64,000 nucleotides of DNA from Chrysoperla carnea (lineage: Eukaryota > Arthropoda > Insecta > Neuroptera > Chrysopidae). Location of the stretch: positions 116,802,368 to 116,866,367 of the forward strand of contig NC_058337.1 of NCBI RefSeq assembly GCF_905475395.1, read 5' to 3'. Below the pieces are notes generated by a model that had not been told where the DNA came from, made no database searches, and saw only the letters and a list, made by a program, of their open reading frames with translations. Numbering within the stretch: the stretch's first letter is position 1; each line of letters opens with the position of its first letter. Below are positions 36,581-48,959 of the stretch, one piece after another. The position numbers and the translations under genes are program-made.

Positions 36581-36599
36581 TTTGTGACTTTCATTTTAT

Positions 36600-37560
36600 T
36601 TACCAAGAGTCAGATTTACCAAATTGTTTGCGTTGGACTTCATGCACACTGAACGAATTTACAACTCTCAAATAGTGTCCTTGAGATTACGGAATCTTGT
36701 CATGTTAGGCAGTACAATTGTTCTCAAAAACTTCTCGTGTCTTTGAAAGAAGAAAATTATTATAGAACCGAGGTCTTGTGTAACAAAATTTTATTTTAGC
36801 AAGTTCGTACTTTTCCTAATATTTAAATAGGAATTACATTAAACAATTATAGAAGGAGCAAGTAGGGAATACCTATTAATGATTTTTTCATGTAACAAAC
36901 AGCAGAGAATTTTTATTTTTCAAATAACTATAAAAATAATCAAGATAAAACCCTTCAAAGATTTGTTTGTATCTCTTTCTAGCAAAACATTTCTCTCTGT
37001 CTAATTAGTAGTTAAAATTCAAATATCATCCGTATTTCTTGGCCGATTTTAATTTTAACTTGACTTTTTGTCAACTCTTTTACGGTATTTTCAGATTTTG
37101 TTAAGAAATAGTTAATTAGTTAATAATAATTACAATGATTAAAAATTTTTTTTTAAATATTGTTAATTAAGGAAATATGTTTATATTTTTCAGAATTTTA
37201 TTTACCGGGTTGGATAAGTACCGGTTCAATGTCATTACTCATAACTGTTGTGAATACAAAGATCAAAATTATTATTATTATATTTTAGAGTAATTTATCA
37301 CATATATCAGGTTTTCTTTCAATTATTGTACAGTTGTATTCAATAAAATCGAACTAAAAAGATCAATGATAAAATTTTAATTTTATAAAAGAAGCGATGT
37401 TTATTGTAAACATTTTGATAAACGAATGAACCAGTTAAAGATGAAGAAATAAAAAACATAGAAAATTAAATTCAACACGCGTTAAGTGATGTCATAATTA
37501 TTCATCAAAAATTTTTTCGAGTGTATTCTTTTACTGTCATTTTTGTGCTTCGAAGATTTT
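36600..37560. other. Gene-free stretch before a candidate 5' exon
   Basis: AT-rich, no supported ORF. It may contain the promoter of the transcript whose splice signals begin at 37585, but no core promoter motif is convincing. Confidence 0.3.
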
Positions 37561-37729
37561 TTATATACAGAAAATTGATAACAGGTAAGTCAAATCTATA
37601 AGTGACGCACGATCAATAGTTCTGCTATAAAATAAAAGTGTGAATATGTGTCTTTTCTATTATTTACTATTTTTTTTAACTATATAATAAAATTTAGCGT
37701 TCATTAATATTACCAAAATTTCTTTGCAG

Positions 37730-37855
37730 GACTTAATCCGTCGTATTATTCTCATCTCTGATAAAGTCGATTTCTTACATCATGTATCTTCCACCCAAAT
37801 ATAATGTGCAAAATCTACAAGAATGGTCTAAAGAATTGGCCTGCATATACCTATG
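37730..37855 (+). CDS. Candidate orphan 5' coding exon
   Basis: Good splice signals line up here. A donor ACAG/GTAAGT at 37585 ends a possible leader exon, the acceptor TTTCTTTGCAG ends at 37729, and the donor CTATG/GTAAGG is at 37856. An ATG at 37782 opens 24 codons (MYLPPKYNVQNL...) ending in phase 2. Joining this exon to either candidate acceptor of gene B (43456 or 43459) stays in frame and would add residues ahead of its signal peptide. It could equally be the start of a different gene whose other exons I cannot see, or chance. I do not recognise the peptide. Confidence 0.35.
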
Positions 37856-38164
37856 GTAAGGTTTCTTAGCTCTGCTATAGGATGATTCATTTTTTTGTGA
37901 TTTGATTGTATGCGCAGTTATTGAACTTGATAAACATTTTGCATTTTAAATTATTTATAGGATAATTTTTCTTACTTGGCGAGTATTCGACTGCCTATAT
38001 TAACTTCATGAGATTTTAACGATTTTAACGATAATCGTTCAAGGATAATCTTTCTTATGCGATGTGTTGCTACAAACGACTGAAAAATACATATGGACAG
38101 TGCTTAAGAGCGTATGACCGTTACAGTCAAGTCTATGAAAACATGCTCTTATATTTGTGACAAT

Positions 38165-38455
38165 AGTGTACAATACTAAGACATTGTATCTGTACATATA
38201 CAAAATATAGAGACAGATCTACAAATTTATTAGCGGATTTTTTTTCTTATCATTTAAACAAATCGGATAAGAGCCGTTTTCTTGGCTTAAAAAAATTCAT
38301 TAATTAATACATTAATGTGCATAATAAACATGCTAGAGGTATACCGAGTTTTAAAAAATGGTTCTTACTATTATTTTTAAGCTCAGGTATACCTCTAGCA
38401 TGTTAATTATGGACGTTTTGATTGTAAATATCTCATTCTACAGACGATAAAAAAC
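38165..38455 (+). repeat. Dispersed repeat family 2, copy 2 with inserted hairpin
   Basis: Diverged relative of 23228-23455. It contains at 38328-38405 an inverted repeat, ACATGCTAGAGGTATACC and GGTATACCTCTAGCATGT, with a loop of about 38 bp that is absent from the other copy. Confidence 0.55.
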
Positions 38456-39059
38456 GTCTATACAGAGATAATTTAGTTCAATTTTTCTATTATTTCAATT
38501 TTATTGAATTCCTAAAAAAAGCCATTTTACGAGTGAACTTCCTTAGCATCTTACAATGTGTCATAAGGTAGAGAAAGATTAAAACCAAGTCATATGATAT
38601 TAATTTTGAACATTATGTGCTACTCGGTCTTTCAGAATTTGTGCGAAATTTTTTAAAATTTTACTAACAATTATTAACTACCATCCGATTTTGTGTAAAT
38701 TTCCTAATCAAGTAGTGATGCTCCTTCAACTAAAATTTGTAAATAATATCTTCACGCAAAAAAAAAGTAGTTGAGGATGATGCTATCAGATATAGCCTAC
38801 ACAAAACCTTGAAAGAATAGTCACAATTTATAATTTTAATAAATCTAAATATGAAAGTACGTATTACCACATGTGACAATCTAACAAACAATATTAATTG
38901 TTTACTAACAAATTATTTACGGCAATCGTTCAATATAATATCCATTATTGTAGGCCAAAGAAGTCAGCATCAACAAAACAACTCATTCACTAGCTGCTGG
39001 TGGGGGACACGATTTATTGTAGTATATGCTTTGTTGATATATAAATTATTATGAATAAA

Positions 39060-40350
39060 TTTATGTATTCGTGAGTTGGAAAGGGGGGCATTTGAAAAGG
39101 TGCTGAAATAAGTTACCATGAATAATAATCAAACTATTGGCAACAGTTTAATAAAATTCCTTGCAAAGGAATTTAATGCAGTTATAACAGTTTTAAAGTG
39201 CAAACTATTAGTTTTGTTGTAAAAACAGGTAAGACTACAACATTATTTTAAACATTTTTACTTAAAGTTCATTGTATTTGTTGTTGTGTATTTTCAATTT
39301 AAAATGTAAACAAATTTAGAGATAAAAAAAACCGATTTAAATAATTATTATATCAAAAAACAAAAAATTATTTTATTTTATAATACTCCAATTCCAACAT
39401 AAGGTATATCTATTCTTGAAGATGGTTCTCTTTTTACAAAATATTTTCTGATTTTTTTTACTTTTCTGTACTTTTATTTACAAAATGGGAAGCATCAAAA
39501 CAGTGGGATGAATAGAAACAGTGAGAATTCAACAATAAATTTTACCCATATATTCATAGAAATATGCATACAAAAATGAAGTTTGATTGTTGGATACCCC
39601 ATTGTTTCTATTCATCGACGGTAAACCTGCTCATTTGAAACACATTAATTAATTTCTTTCACACTTTATCCAACGATCCATATAGGCGGAAAATGACGTT
39701 TTTCTTTAGCAGATAGATGCTTATCTACCCAGAAAATAACTCTTTCAATTGGTAAAGACCACATTAAAATATGAGTAGTCTTTGTTTTGGAAATATTCCC
39801 TAACAGTATACATTCATGAAAATTAAATTGAGAACTTCTTTTTTTGAAGCCGGTTAAAAAGCACAGAAATAAAATTTTCTTAATTTATGGGTAGAATATT
39901 CTCGAGGACGTGGGATTTCTTAGCTTACGACAAAAAAAATGTGTGCACCTTTTTCCTTTTAGAAATTATTTTTAAAAACTAATTGTTTTAATTTTAATTA
40001 TTTGATTCTGCGAAATTCGAAGCACTTGTTGGAATTTAACATACGTAGGTTATTTTTAAAAAGAATTCTTTATAAAATAATTTTGTATTCATCAAAACAA
40101 AATTACCCAAATATTTGTTTCGAATTAAAACTAAATTCTATCAATAAATCAAATTAAATTTCGTTCACTCTGGATGTTTTAATATTTTAAGTTTTTCCGA
40201 ATAGTTTTTAATACTTTAATTCAAATATTTCAGAAAAGTCTGGCTCGCGTAAAATATTAATATTGCTACACATTTTCCAATAATAAAAATAGTAAAAGTA
40301 AAGAAGCCGAAAATCACTTTCAATCTAAAAAAAAAAAAGGCTAAAAGTAA
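39060..40350. other. Gene-free AT-rich stretch
   Basis: No exon, RNA gene or transposon end recognised. Confidence 0.4.
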
Positions 40351-40356
40351 TTGATA

Positions 40357-40520
40357 ATAACTTATCTTTAATAAAAATAATTTATTATGATCATTAAGTT
40401 AATTTTTATGTTATTTCCAAAATCGTCATCTGTTTAAAAACAATAAGCAGGTGACGATTTTGGAAATTTTAACATAATGAATTAAATGAATTATTTTTAT
40501 TAAAAATAAATTATCACTGT
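40357..40520. mobile_element. Small inverted-repeat (MITE-like) element
   Basis: TTTAATAAAAATAATTTATT and CCAAAATCGTCA on the left are mirrored by TGACGATTTTGG and AATTATTTTTATTAAAAATA on the right around a centre of about 28 bp. Total about 160 bp. Confidence 0.6.
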
Positions 40521-41855
40521 TACTCACAAATGACTTGATGGCGAAAAAAACTCGATTACAGTCAAATTTATCGAATTGTTTGTTCCAACTTATGTGGAAC
40601 TACAGGGATGTTACTGTCTTGAATTCAAAAAACGATACTTTAAGAATGAAGATACTAATAAGAATGAAGGTTTTTAGTTTTCCTTTAATAAAATTAATGG
40701 TGTTACTTTAGTAAAGTTTCTATTGGAAATCGGAAACAGTCATACCACGTGCTAACTTCTAGACTTCTTCCCTATCCTACACTCCTACCTATGCATATTC
40801 TCTATTGTAAAGGTCGAAATATATTAACTGAAACTTCCAGTTAATCAAGTGATTCTAATGAGAATGTTTTAGCTCAAAAATTTCCTGAATTCAACACTAT
40901 TTTGGCAACACATACCTCGGCAACTATGTTAATGATAAATACAGGTCCAGGAGGGGGAGAACAGCTGTCACGCGAATCATTATTTAGGATTTTTACCACT
41001 TTTTAAGCAATTTTTTTTACCAAAACGATATTTTTCTTTACACTATAATTGTTGTAACATTTTCATGAAGTATACAATTTTTTCGTATTTTTTCTGATAA
41101 AAAGTACTAGAATAGTACCGATAATTTTGAACCTTTAAGCCATAATTCAAACTTTGGCTCTTGGCAGTAAAATTTTTATGTATTCTAATATTTTAGAAAA
41201 ATTTTCCTGTTGCGCCTAGTTTCGGTCTTTCTAATTTTAGAAGATACCTATAACTAGTAATAAATATCATACTAGTATTAATAATTTTGAGCCTTTAAGC
41301 CATAATTAAACCTTTAGTTCTAGGCAAAAAAATTATTTGTATTATAAAATTTTAGAAAAATATTTTCCTGTTACGCCTTTTGGGCTATTTAATTTAAGAA
41401 ATACCCACTATTTTTTGTAATCTGCTTTTATTGTATTGAAACTGAATATGGTCTAGACTTTGGTTTATAATAATTAAAACAATTCTCAATAAAAACATTT
41501 TTTTCCTGGTATTAATTATTTATTATAGATTGTAATTGATCTAGTATTAAATATTTGAAACCAATAATTATTTTAGTAGGTAATATTTTACAGTATTTAG
41601 TTTAATACCCTTGAAACATCACCATGAAATTAATAATATTTTAAAATTTATTTCTTTGTTTTATGGATTCAAAATTTTATTTAAAACATAAAAGATACTT
41701 TAATCAGCTTACTTAAGTATTCAATAACCTATATATTTATTTTACTTAAAAATAATTTTTAAAAAGTAATACAAAATTTTTCAGTCTAAAAAGAGAAAGA
41801 TGAAATTTTTATGGGCCCTAAAATTTTAAGTAATGGACCCATCGTGATTATGTGT

Positions 41856-41863
41856 CTCACACT
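41856..41863. repeat. 8-bp target-site duplication, left
   Basis: CTCACACT; identical copy at 43064-43071. Confidence 0.85.
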
Positions 41864-43063
41864 CAGTGGCGGATTTAGAGATTTGCCGCCCGTATGCTAT
41901 TCAATTTTTGCCGCCTCTAAATTTTGATATCTTAGTTCACAATCATATCAATTATCTATCAATAAAATTGCAACTTTATGATTTGTGCTCCATTATCCTC
42001 ATTACATCAACTTTTCCCGTATGGTTAGTATCATCGAGAACTATGGTACCGTGTTAGATCCTTGATTATTTTTACAGCAAAGAATTATCAAAAAACAATA
42101 TTTTATGCAAAAAATATCTCAAACATGTACCAATTTTAAAGTAAGTTAAGGTATGTGTTAAAACTATACAATACTTATGTAATAGGAATAAAGCTTACAC
42201 AAAAAATCTAGATTTGGCGAACGTTGATAAATATTTATTATTACACTTACAGTTACAAAACAACACAATAAATATATCCTTTCTTAATTATTTGTTAGTA
42301 TTATAATTCAAGTCAAGTCAAGTCATTTTCCAAACTTTTTCTTACTACAACTAAAATAATTAACTGATAAAATGTATCCATTTTCTAATCCGCAAATTGT
42401 CTAACTTCATATTTAGTAGAGGGAATTTTTTTATTGTCATGTTGCAATCGTTCAAATATCAGTTATTCGATTGATTTAAACAAAAAGACTATACTTATTC
42501 TGAATCTCTATAAGATATCGAACTAGTTTTTTATTTAATAAAAATTAGTCAGTATTTTTTACGCATAAAGAAATAACTTTCTGGAATAGAATTTGACAAT
42601 TTGCAAACTTGCTGCAGCAATCATGATTAGACCATCGATATTGTATCAAGATTGAATTGTGTAAGGAGATCTCATAATTATTAGGTACACGGAGAAAAAA
42701 TTGTAGTAATTATCAGTGAAGAAAATATGTAAAAATAACTAAATTTCGACTATAATATGGAATCGCTATTGCGATATTCTAAAAATTCATGCTCATTACA
42801 TTATAATCAAAAGCGTTTAGCAATTGTTTATGCAGAGATTTTGAGATATTTATTATTTAGCACTGTATATAGGACTATATTTCGGTTTTTGTTGAATATT
42901 TTAATGCCTCTATAATTTTTGAAATTCGTATTTTGTATGTGTATTATAATTTTTTCTAAATTTTGTCAATCGAAATAAAAAATTTATGAACTAAATTTGC
43001 CGCCCCTTAAAATTTGCCGCCCTAGGCTCCAGCCTACTCAGCCTGCTGGTAAATCCGCCACTG
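41864..43063. mobile_element. Non-autonomous hAT-type DNA transposon (1,200 bp)
   Basis: Starts CAGTGGCGGATTTA and ends TAAATCCGCCACTG, a perfect terminal inverted repeat of 14 bp. Subterminal copies of TTTGCCGCC or its inverse (GGCGGCAAA) lie near both ends. It is flanked by the perfect 8-bp duplication CTCACACT. Eight-bp duplications and CAGTGG-like ends define the hAT superfamily. The interior is AT-rich with no transposase ORF, so it is a deletion or MITE-like derivative needing a transposase in trans. It lies just upstream of Yellow gene B. Confidence 0.9.
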
Positions 43064-43071
43064 CTCACACT
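43064..43071. repeat. 8-bp target-site duplication, right
   Basis: CTCACACT, identical to 41856-41863. Confidence 0.85.
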
Positions 43072-43463
43072 TCTTTTATATCGAAGGGCAATTCTTATAA
43101 ATGCGGTCTAACACTTCACATAAGAAATTCCCATTTTAATTTATGTCTCTATACCTAGAAGAACGTTTTATCATAATCCATCAATAGGTACTTAACACCA
43201 AAAAAGGTTAAAAATTAAAACGATATCTTAAATTTAGTAACATGTCTATAGAACTAATAAGTACTAATCGTTTTAAAAAAATCGAAGCATATTGAAAAAG
43301 GTCTTGCATATAGAATCTCAAAATTTTAAATTGAAAAATATTTTACTACCTTGTCTGTACTGGATTGCTTAAGAATTTAAATAATAGTTAAAATAAAAAT
43401 AATTCACCTAAATATTCTATGCAAAAATTTATTTATTTTTTTTTTACCACTAACAGCAGTAAC

Positions 43464-46400
43464 ATGGGAAATCTATGGATCCTTGGAATATTATTATGTG
43501 CATCCACGATAGCATTCGCTGGTAAATTAGAAGAAGTATTTTCATGGAACAAAGTTGATTACGAATTTCCAAACAAAACAGCCCGTGAAGAAGCAATTGC
43601 CAGTAAAACATTCATACCAGAACATAATATACCAGTTGGAGTTGAAAAATGGCAAAATAAATTATTTTTAACTGTACCACGATGGAAAACTGGTGTTCCA
43701 TCAACTTTAAATTATATTGATTTAACAAAAAGTGCTGATACAAAATCACCAAAATTAATTCCATATCCAAATTGGGAATCACATGATTTAACCAATAACA
43801 ATGACACGAGAATTATATCACCATTCCGTATTCGTGCTGATGAATGTGATCGTCTTTGGGTGCTTGATTCTGGAATTGATGACGTACTTGGATCCTTTAA
43901 TGTTATGACCGGACCATATTTACTAATTTATAATTTAAATACAAATGAATTAATCCGAAAATATGAAATTCCTACCAAAGATTTAAGTGAACACTCATTT
44001 GTTGCAAATGTGGTATGTATTTTTCTGGAATTGTTACGGCTGTCAAGTTCAACAAATTTAATTTTGATTTTACGTTTTCAGGTCGTGGATATTACAAAAA
44101 GTAATTGTGAAGATGCGTATGCATATATAAGTGATTTTTCTGGTTATGCAATTATTGTTTATAGTTTTGCTAAAAATGAATCGTGGCGTGTTAATCATAA
44201 CTTCTTCCATTTTGATCCATTGAGTGGTGATTATACTATTGGTAAAGTTAATTTCCAATGGACTGATGGTATTTTTGGTTTGGCTCTATCACCAGTACAT
44301 GAAAATGGGTAAGTTGTTTCAAATTTCATTTTCAATGTGCATCCAAAAAACATGTTCTTTGACATTTAGCAAACGTAATTGGAGGTTTTCTAGCTGCTTT
44401 TAAATGAAAAATTTCCCACTTTGTAAATTATGCCATAAGCTTTGATAATTAATTATTTAATCATAATAGGGTTTTTTTTTTATACAGGGTGGCTTTTTTA
44501 AGTTAAAATATGCTTGAAACTCGAAAAATAACTTTTATCGATAAAAATGCTTCTAGCAAAAAATCTTGGGTGTGTAGGCGCGCATCTTATGCAGGCATTC
44601 AACTTGACCTAGGTTTTCTACTGCATAACTGGTAATCTCAAGATGAACACTTTAAATAAGAGAGTTGTTATTGATTAAAAAAGTAGCATTTTTTGTTAAA
44701 AGCATTTTTCCGCAAACCAGCTTAGGCAAAAACGTACTGTCTATACTATTCGGTTTACAAAAAAATGTAAAACAACAAAAAATGTTTGCGTATTTATAAA
44801 GAACAACTTTCTAATTTAAAGTGTTCGCCTAATGTTTGTTGGTTATGAATCAGATTATGATGCTTTAATTGAACCTGAAAACTAAGATCTATATATATTT
44901 CGTTAAAAAAATGTGTTAATCACAATGGAGAAAGAAGTCCTTCAGTGGAATAAATAGATGCTTTCCTTTGCATATTAAATTTAATTAATTCTTTTACAGG
45001 ATTTGCATATAAATTAATGCACATGAGCAAACACTTAGTGACCCTTTCATTAAACTAATTTCTAATTTGATTAATATCTAAACAATATTTTATTTAAAGG
45101 TCGAATTTATATTTTACTAGCGTTTACCCGCGTGCTTGTAGAGAGAAATAATTTTCAATGGAGCAATTTAAATCTATTTATTAACACGCTTATATTAACT
45201 TCACATGTAATTAATAAAATCTTAGTAATAAAGTCAATTTTATCTTACTTCTAATTATCCGATTAATTGGAAATATGCACACGTATTAAGTAAGATCCTG
45301 ATCAGAATCAGCAAGAATCTAAATCTTTCTTATCTAATTACTTTAATAATATTATCTTGAAATATTAATATTACCGTCAACGAGGGCTTAGCTTGTGTTT
45401 ATTGTATAGCTCAAACTAAACCAAAGTGGCACTGAGCAAGAGAGAGTGTAGATATGAGTGCACATACATATCTCTTATTCAGTGCCTCTTTGGTTTGATA
45501 GAACTTCTAGTCGCTTCCCTTTGCGTCAGGTCGGAACCCATCAACGTTAATAGATTTTTTTTTAAATATTCTTTGTTACCCAAAAAATACCCTTATCGAG
45601 ACTAAAACATCCTTCTTTCGCCCCAAAACGAAAATTTAATCACCTCTTACAATCACCATCTTTAGTTTAATGACCATCTCTACCCAAAAACTATCTCAAT
45701 TTGGAACAGATTAACAAAATTATGAATAAATCATACAGAATAAATTGAAAAAAACACGCTTTATTGCACTGAAAAGTGGATTATAGTTTTAATTTTAATG
45801 AAAATTCAAAACCTATGGGTAGTCAATATCTGTCAATTAAGCATATTTAAAGAATCAGTGTAGAGACAACCCCCGCTTATGTTACAATTTTTGTTTGTTT
45901 TAACTTATTTAACTCGGGTAGAGGAGGTATACCTTACTTTATTTAATCTACGGACATTCAGCTATATCTACAGACAAAAATTACGTCGATTCGAAGTTTC
46001 GTTTTGGCGTGAAAGAAGGACAAACAAACAAACGAAACACACTGACATTGATAAATATATAAATTTAATTTTTATTTTTTGTTCATTTAAATAATATTTT
46101 AATTTCTAATAATAATAATCGAAGGATATTTCATTCATTTATATAATAAATATTAACACAATAAATAATAAATTGTAATTGTTTGTGTTTAATATTATGA
46201 AATAATAAAATTTTTATTGTTATTTAATAGGTTCCGCACCATGTATTTCCATCCAATGTCTAGTACAAAAGAATTTACTGTATCTACGGAGGTGTTAAAA
46301 AATAAGACCCGGGCAGTGGATCCACATTCATATTACGATTTTAAGGTAAATAATCTAAATTTTTGATGAAAAAGATCACCCTATCAGAGGGTGAATTTAT

Positions 46401-48288
46401 TTTTTATTTTACTGTAAGTTATAAGAAATCAAGAACAGTGGTACAGAAATAAAATAAATTTTGGCCTCTTTATTTAATAATTATTCAAATTTTAAATTAA
46501 ACTCAAATTGATCAGATATAGTTAAGTCTACGCCGACTTGTCCAAATTCGCGGTTTTTTAACTTCATAATATTTACGTTTTACCTGTCGGTTGGGTTTTG
46601 TCTACAATAACTTTTGGCTATGCAATTAGAGCGCGTTACAATCCTTTCGGATCCAGCGCGTGCTACAAAGCTTTAATCTACCCTTCAAGTCCAGCAATTC
46701 AAATCGTTTCATTGCCCAAAATTCAGGATAAGAAATTTCACATATTTAATAAGCAATTCAAATTAGTTAAATTACAAATTCTTGACAGTAAGTTTTCTTT
46801 TTAAGACATGTTTAATTAAATTCTATCTTATAGAATTAATTTGACTAACGAGTTTCCTAATTGGCAAGTTCCGCAATTTAATTTTTTTATTGTCACATTA
46901 AATAAATTACACAAGGGGGGTTCAAATTAATCATTGTCATTTTAAATATGTTATGCACACACAGTCAAGTAACAGGGAAAGGAAAATTTTGATATTTGAA
47001 CGTAAAAAGAACTAGTGTCACTCGTATTTTTACAAAACATTCAACTTACTGTTTGGTAATTTTAATCCGATTAACTGACTAAGATCGTGTATTTGATGCT
47101 AGTTAAAGGTTACAATTATCTCGAAAAAAATACTTTTGGGGCAGTTCCATAGATACAGAATAAATGCGTTAAAAAAAGAATAAAACAGTGTTATCAAAAA
47201 TAATAACAAGTTAATGTAAAGGGTGGTACAATTTTTATGTTAGCAATGGTTTTTTATGTTTTCAACTCTGTAAATTAGAAAGCTATGAATACTTTTGCTT
47301 GTTTCAAACGTCAAATGTTAGTTTGAAACATTCACTTTACGATGTGAATCGTTTAACTAACGCTCAAGCTCAAATTATTAACTAATGCTCAACGCTTAAT
47401 CTCCCTAGTGAGCTAGGAATTCGCTTCACTGTGCTAAAGTTCGAGCAAACTGTAAGCATTGGCGATAGGGTAAGCGAAGTGTATCATCGTAGCGTGCGTT
47501 TAACCAAGAATACGTCATTGGATTTATTTTTGTGTGGGTTTCTTATTAGTCTCGTCTATATCAACAAACCTGCAACGTTGGAGCATCTAAAAGCTAATAT
47601 TCGCGTTATACGAAATAACTCCCCGAAACTTGCGAAAAGTCATTGAAAATTACTCCAAACGAATTAATTGCTGTAAATGGTCCAGAGGCAGCCATTTGGC
47701 TGATATCATTTTTCATATTAAAAGGAGTATACTTAATATTCGATTAATAAAAATATAACTACGATAAAATTAGATTTTGATATGAATTTTTGACAACGTT
47801 TGTCCCTATTCTGGTGAATATTACCCGTAAACGGATTTTGTAAAAAAACCACATTAAGAAAAACCTATTATACTAGAACTATCATTATAGTATTCAAACT
47901 TGCCTGGATCTAATTTACTTTGAAAAAATATGCTAATGCATAATTTGTTTTCCAGCTTTTGGGCGACCGTGGTGATAAAACTCAATCAACAACCAATTTT
48001 ATTGACGAACCATCAAATGTTTTATTTTATACTCAAATCAATCGAGATGGAATTGCTTGCTGGAATACAAAAAAGCCATTCACAGCCGACAATTTAGTAT
48101 TATTTGATTCCGATAATACTACATTAGTATTTCCAAATGATTTAAAAGTGGATACTGATAGTAATTTGTGGGTGGTAACGGATCGTTTACCCATTTTTAT
48201 GTACTCGCATTTAGATTATCAAGATATTAATTTCCGTGTACTTAAAGGTGCTGTGAAGAATATTATTGCTGATACAAGATGTGCTTAA
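43464..48288 (+). CDS. Yellow/MRJP-family secreted protein, gene B
   Basis: Four coding exons: 43464-44012, 44082-44308, 46231-46345, 47956-48288. They give 407 aa in frame. The ATG at 43464 begins the signal peptide (WILGILLCASTIAFAG); an in-frame ATG at 43419 lies before the acceptor (tandem CAGCAG at 43454-43459) and is rejected. The MRJP domain is complete: GVEKWQNKLFLTVPRWKTG, LIPYPNW, DECDRLWVLDSG, VNFQWTDGIFGLALSP, RDGIACWNTKKPF, LWVVTDRLP. The protein should be secreted, probably with a role in cuticle or pigment-related chemistry as in other Yellow proteins. The three introns match gene A introns 2, 3 and 4 in position and phase. Gene A introns 1 and 5 are missing. ATTAAA at 48366-48371 may be the poly(A) signal. 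Subfamily not assigned. Confidence 0.92.
44795..44890 (+). repeat. Intronic dispersed repeat shared by both Yellow genes (copy 2)
   Basis: Relative of 30529-30625, inside the second intron of gene B. A TACAGGGTGGC word at about 44484 upstream resembles transposon termini also seen at about 12815 (TACAGGGTGATCC), but no paired end was found. Confidence 0.5.
45117..45145 (-). mobile_element. Helitron-like 3' end in intron 2 of gene B
   Basis: On the minus strand CACGCGGGTAAACGCTAG ends the element with CTAG, as in Helitrons. The 5' end was not found, so the extent is unknown. Confidence 0.35.
45413..45502. repeat. Inverted repeat in intron 2 of gene B
   Basis: CAAACTAAACCAAAGTGGCA, CTGA on the left pairs with TCAGTGCCTCTTTGGTTTG on the right, with about 40 nt between. 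It could fold in the pre-mRNA. Confidence 0.5.
47431..47730 (+). pseudogene. Mariner-like (IS630/Tc1) transposase C-terminal remnant
   Basis: In intron 3 of gene B. The open frame reads LTKNTSLDLFLCGF, then VYINKPATLEHLKANIR. After a frameshift at about 47615 it continues as LRKVIENYSKRIN, WSRGSHLADIIFH. This order matches the last part of insect IS630/Tc1/mariner transposases: the PLDFFLWG-like motif, a KPATLEHLKANI helix, and a C-terminal RGGHL.DIIF. The N-terminal DNA-binding domain and first catalytic residues are absent. Non-functional; same family as 13125-13275. Confidence 0.7.
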
Positions 48289-48591
48289 AATTTTTTCTAT
48301 TCTTTTGTCTTCGTTCTACTTATTGTTAGTATCCAGAATTTAGATTTTAAACTTTTTTAGGAAAAATTAAAGCTTTTACAAATCTGACTTATAAATTTTA
48401 AGTGAGTGGAAATACGGAGTCAGTTATTTTTTTTATCAAAGAGAATACATTCAAATTGAGTTGTAATCTTCTACCTAATATCATTTTTCTTTATTACATA
48501 CAAACAAACAAAATTATTGCTACACGGACGCTTAAAAAAGAAGATAAGGCACGAAAAAGACAGACGTTAAAGTTATTATTCTGATACCCAC

Positions 48592-48903
48592 TTAAGGAAC
48601 TCGTAAAGTTTGTAATATTAAGCCTCTTCCACACTCTCGCAAAGTAGAACAAATTCGAGCAAGGACTTGTTTGACTTCGCTAAAAAGGCAAGTTTTGGTA
48701 CCCGGGGCAAAGGCAACACGAGGCACCCAAGCGAGTTTCATCTCTACAGTCTCATGATTACTTGTGTAGTTTAGTTCTGTTGTCCCTTCGATGCCAGCCA
48801 TAACATGTGGTAGTGCGTGCATTTCGCCTAGCTTTGGCGAATATACTTGGAAAGGGAACTCCGCGAGATTGTGGATGGAGGTTTCTATTTCTCCTCTATT
48901 CAC
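48592..48903 (-). other. GC-richer open frame of unknown nature
   Basis: A 103-codon minus-strand ORF about 300 bp downstream of gene B and antisense to its flank. The block is clearly GC-richer than its surroundings, with a mixed amino-acid composition (for example GTTELNYTSNHETVEMKLAW) instead of the low-complexity translations typical here. No domain recognised and no splice signals evaluated as strong. It could be a transposon ORF fragment. Confidence 0.25.
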
Positions 48904-48959
48904 ACTAAAATTAACAGAAGATCACAACTCAAATAAAAGTCGAAAGTAAACAAATATGT

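Noticed and set aside
43419..43463. Upstream in-frame ATG extending Yellow gene B by 15 codons
   Set aside because: The poly-T tract and tandem CAG acceptor lie inside this stretch, so it is intronic; the ATG at 43464 begins a good signal peptide.
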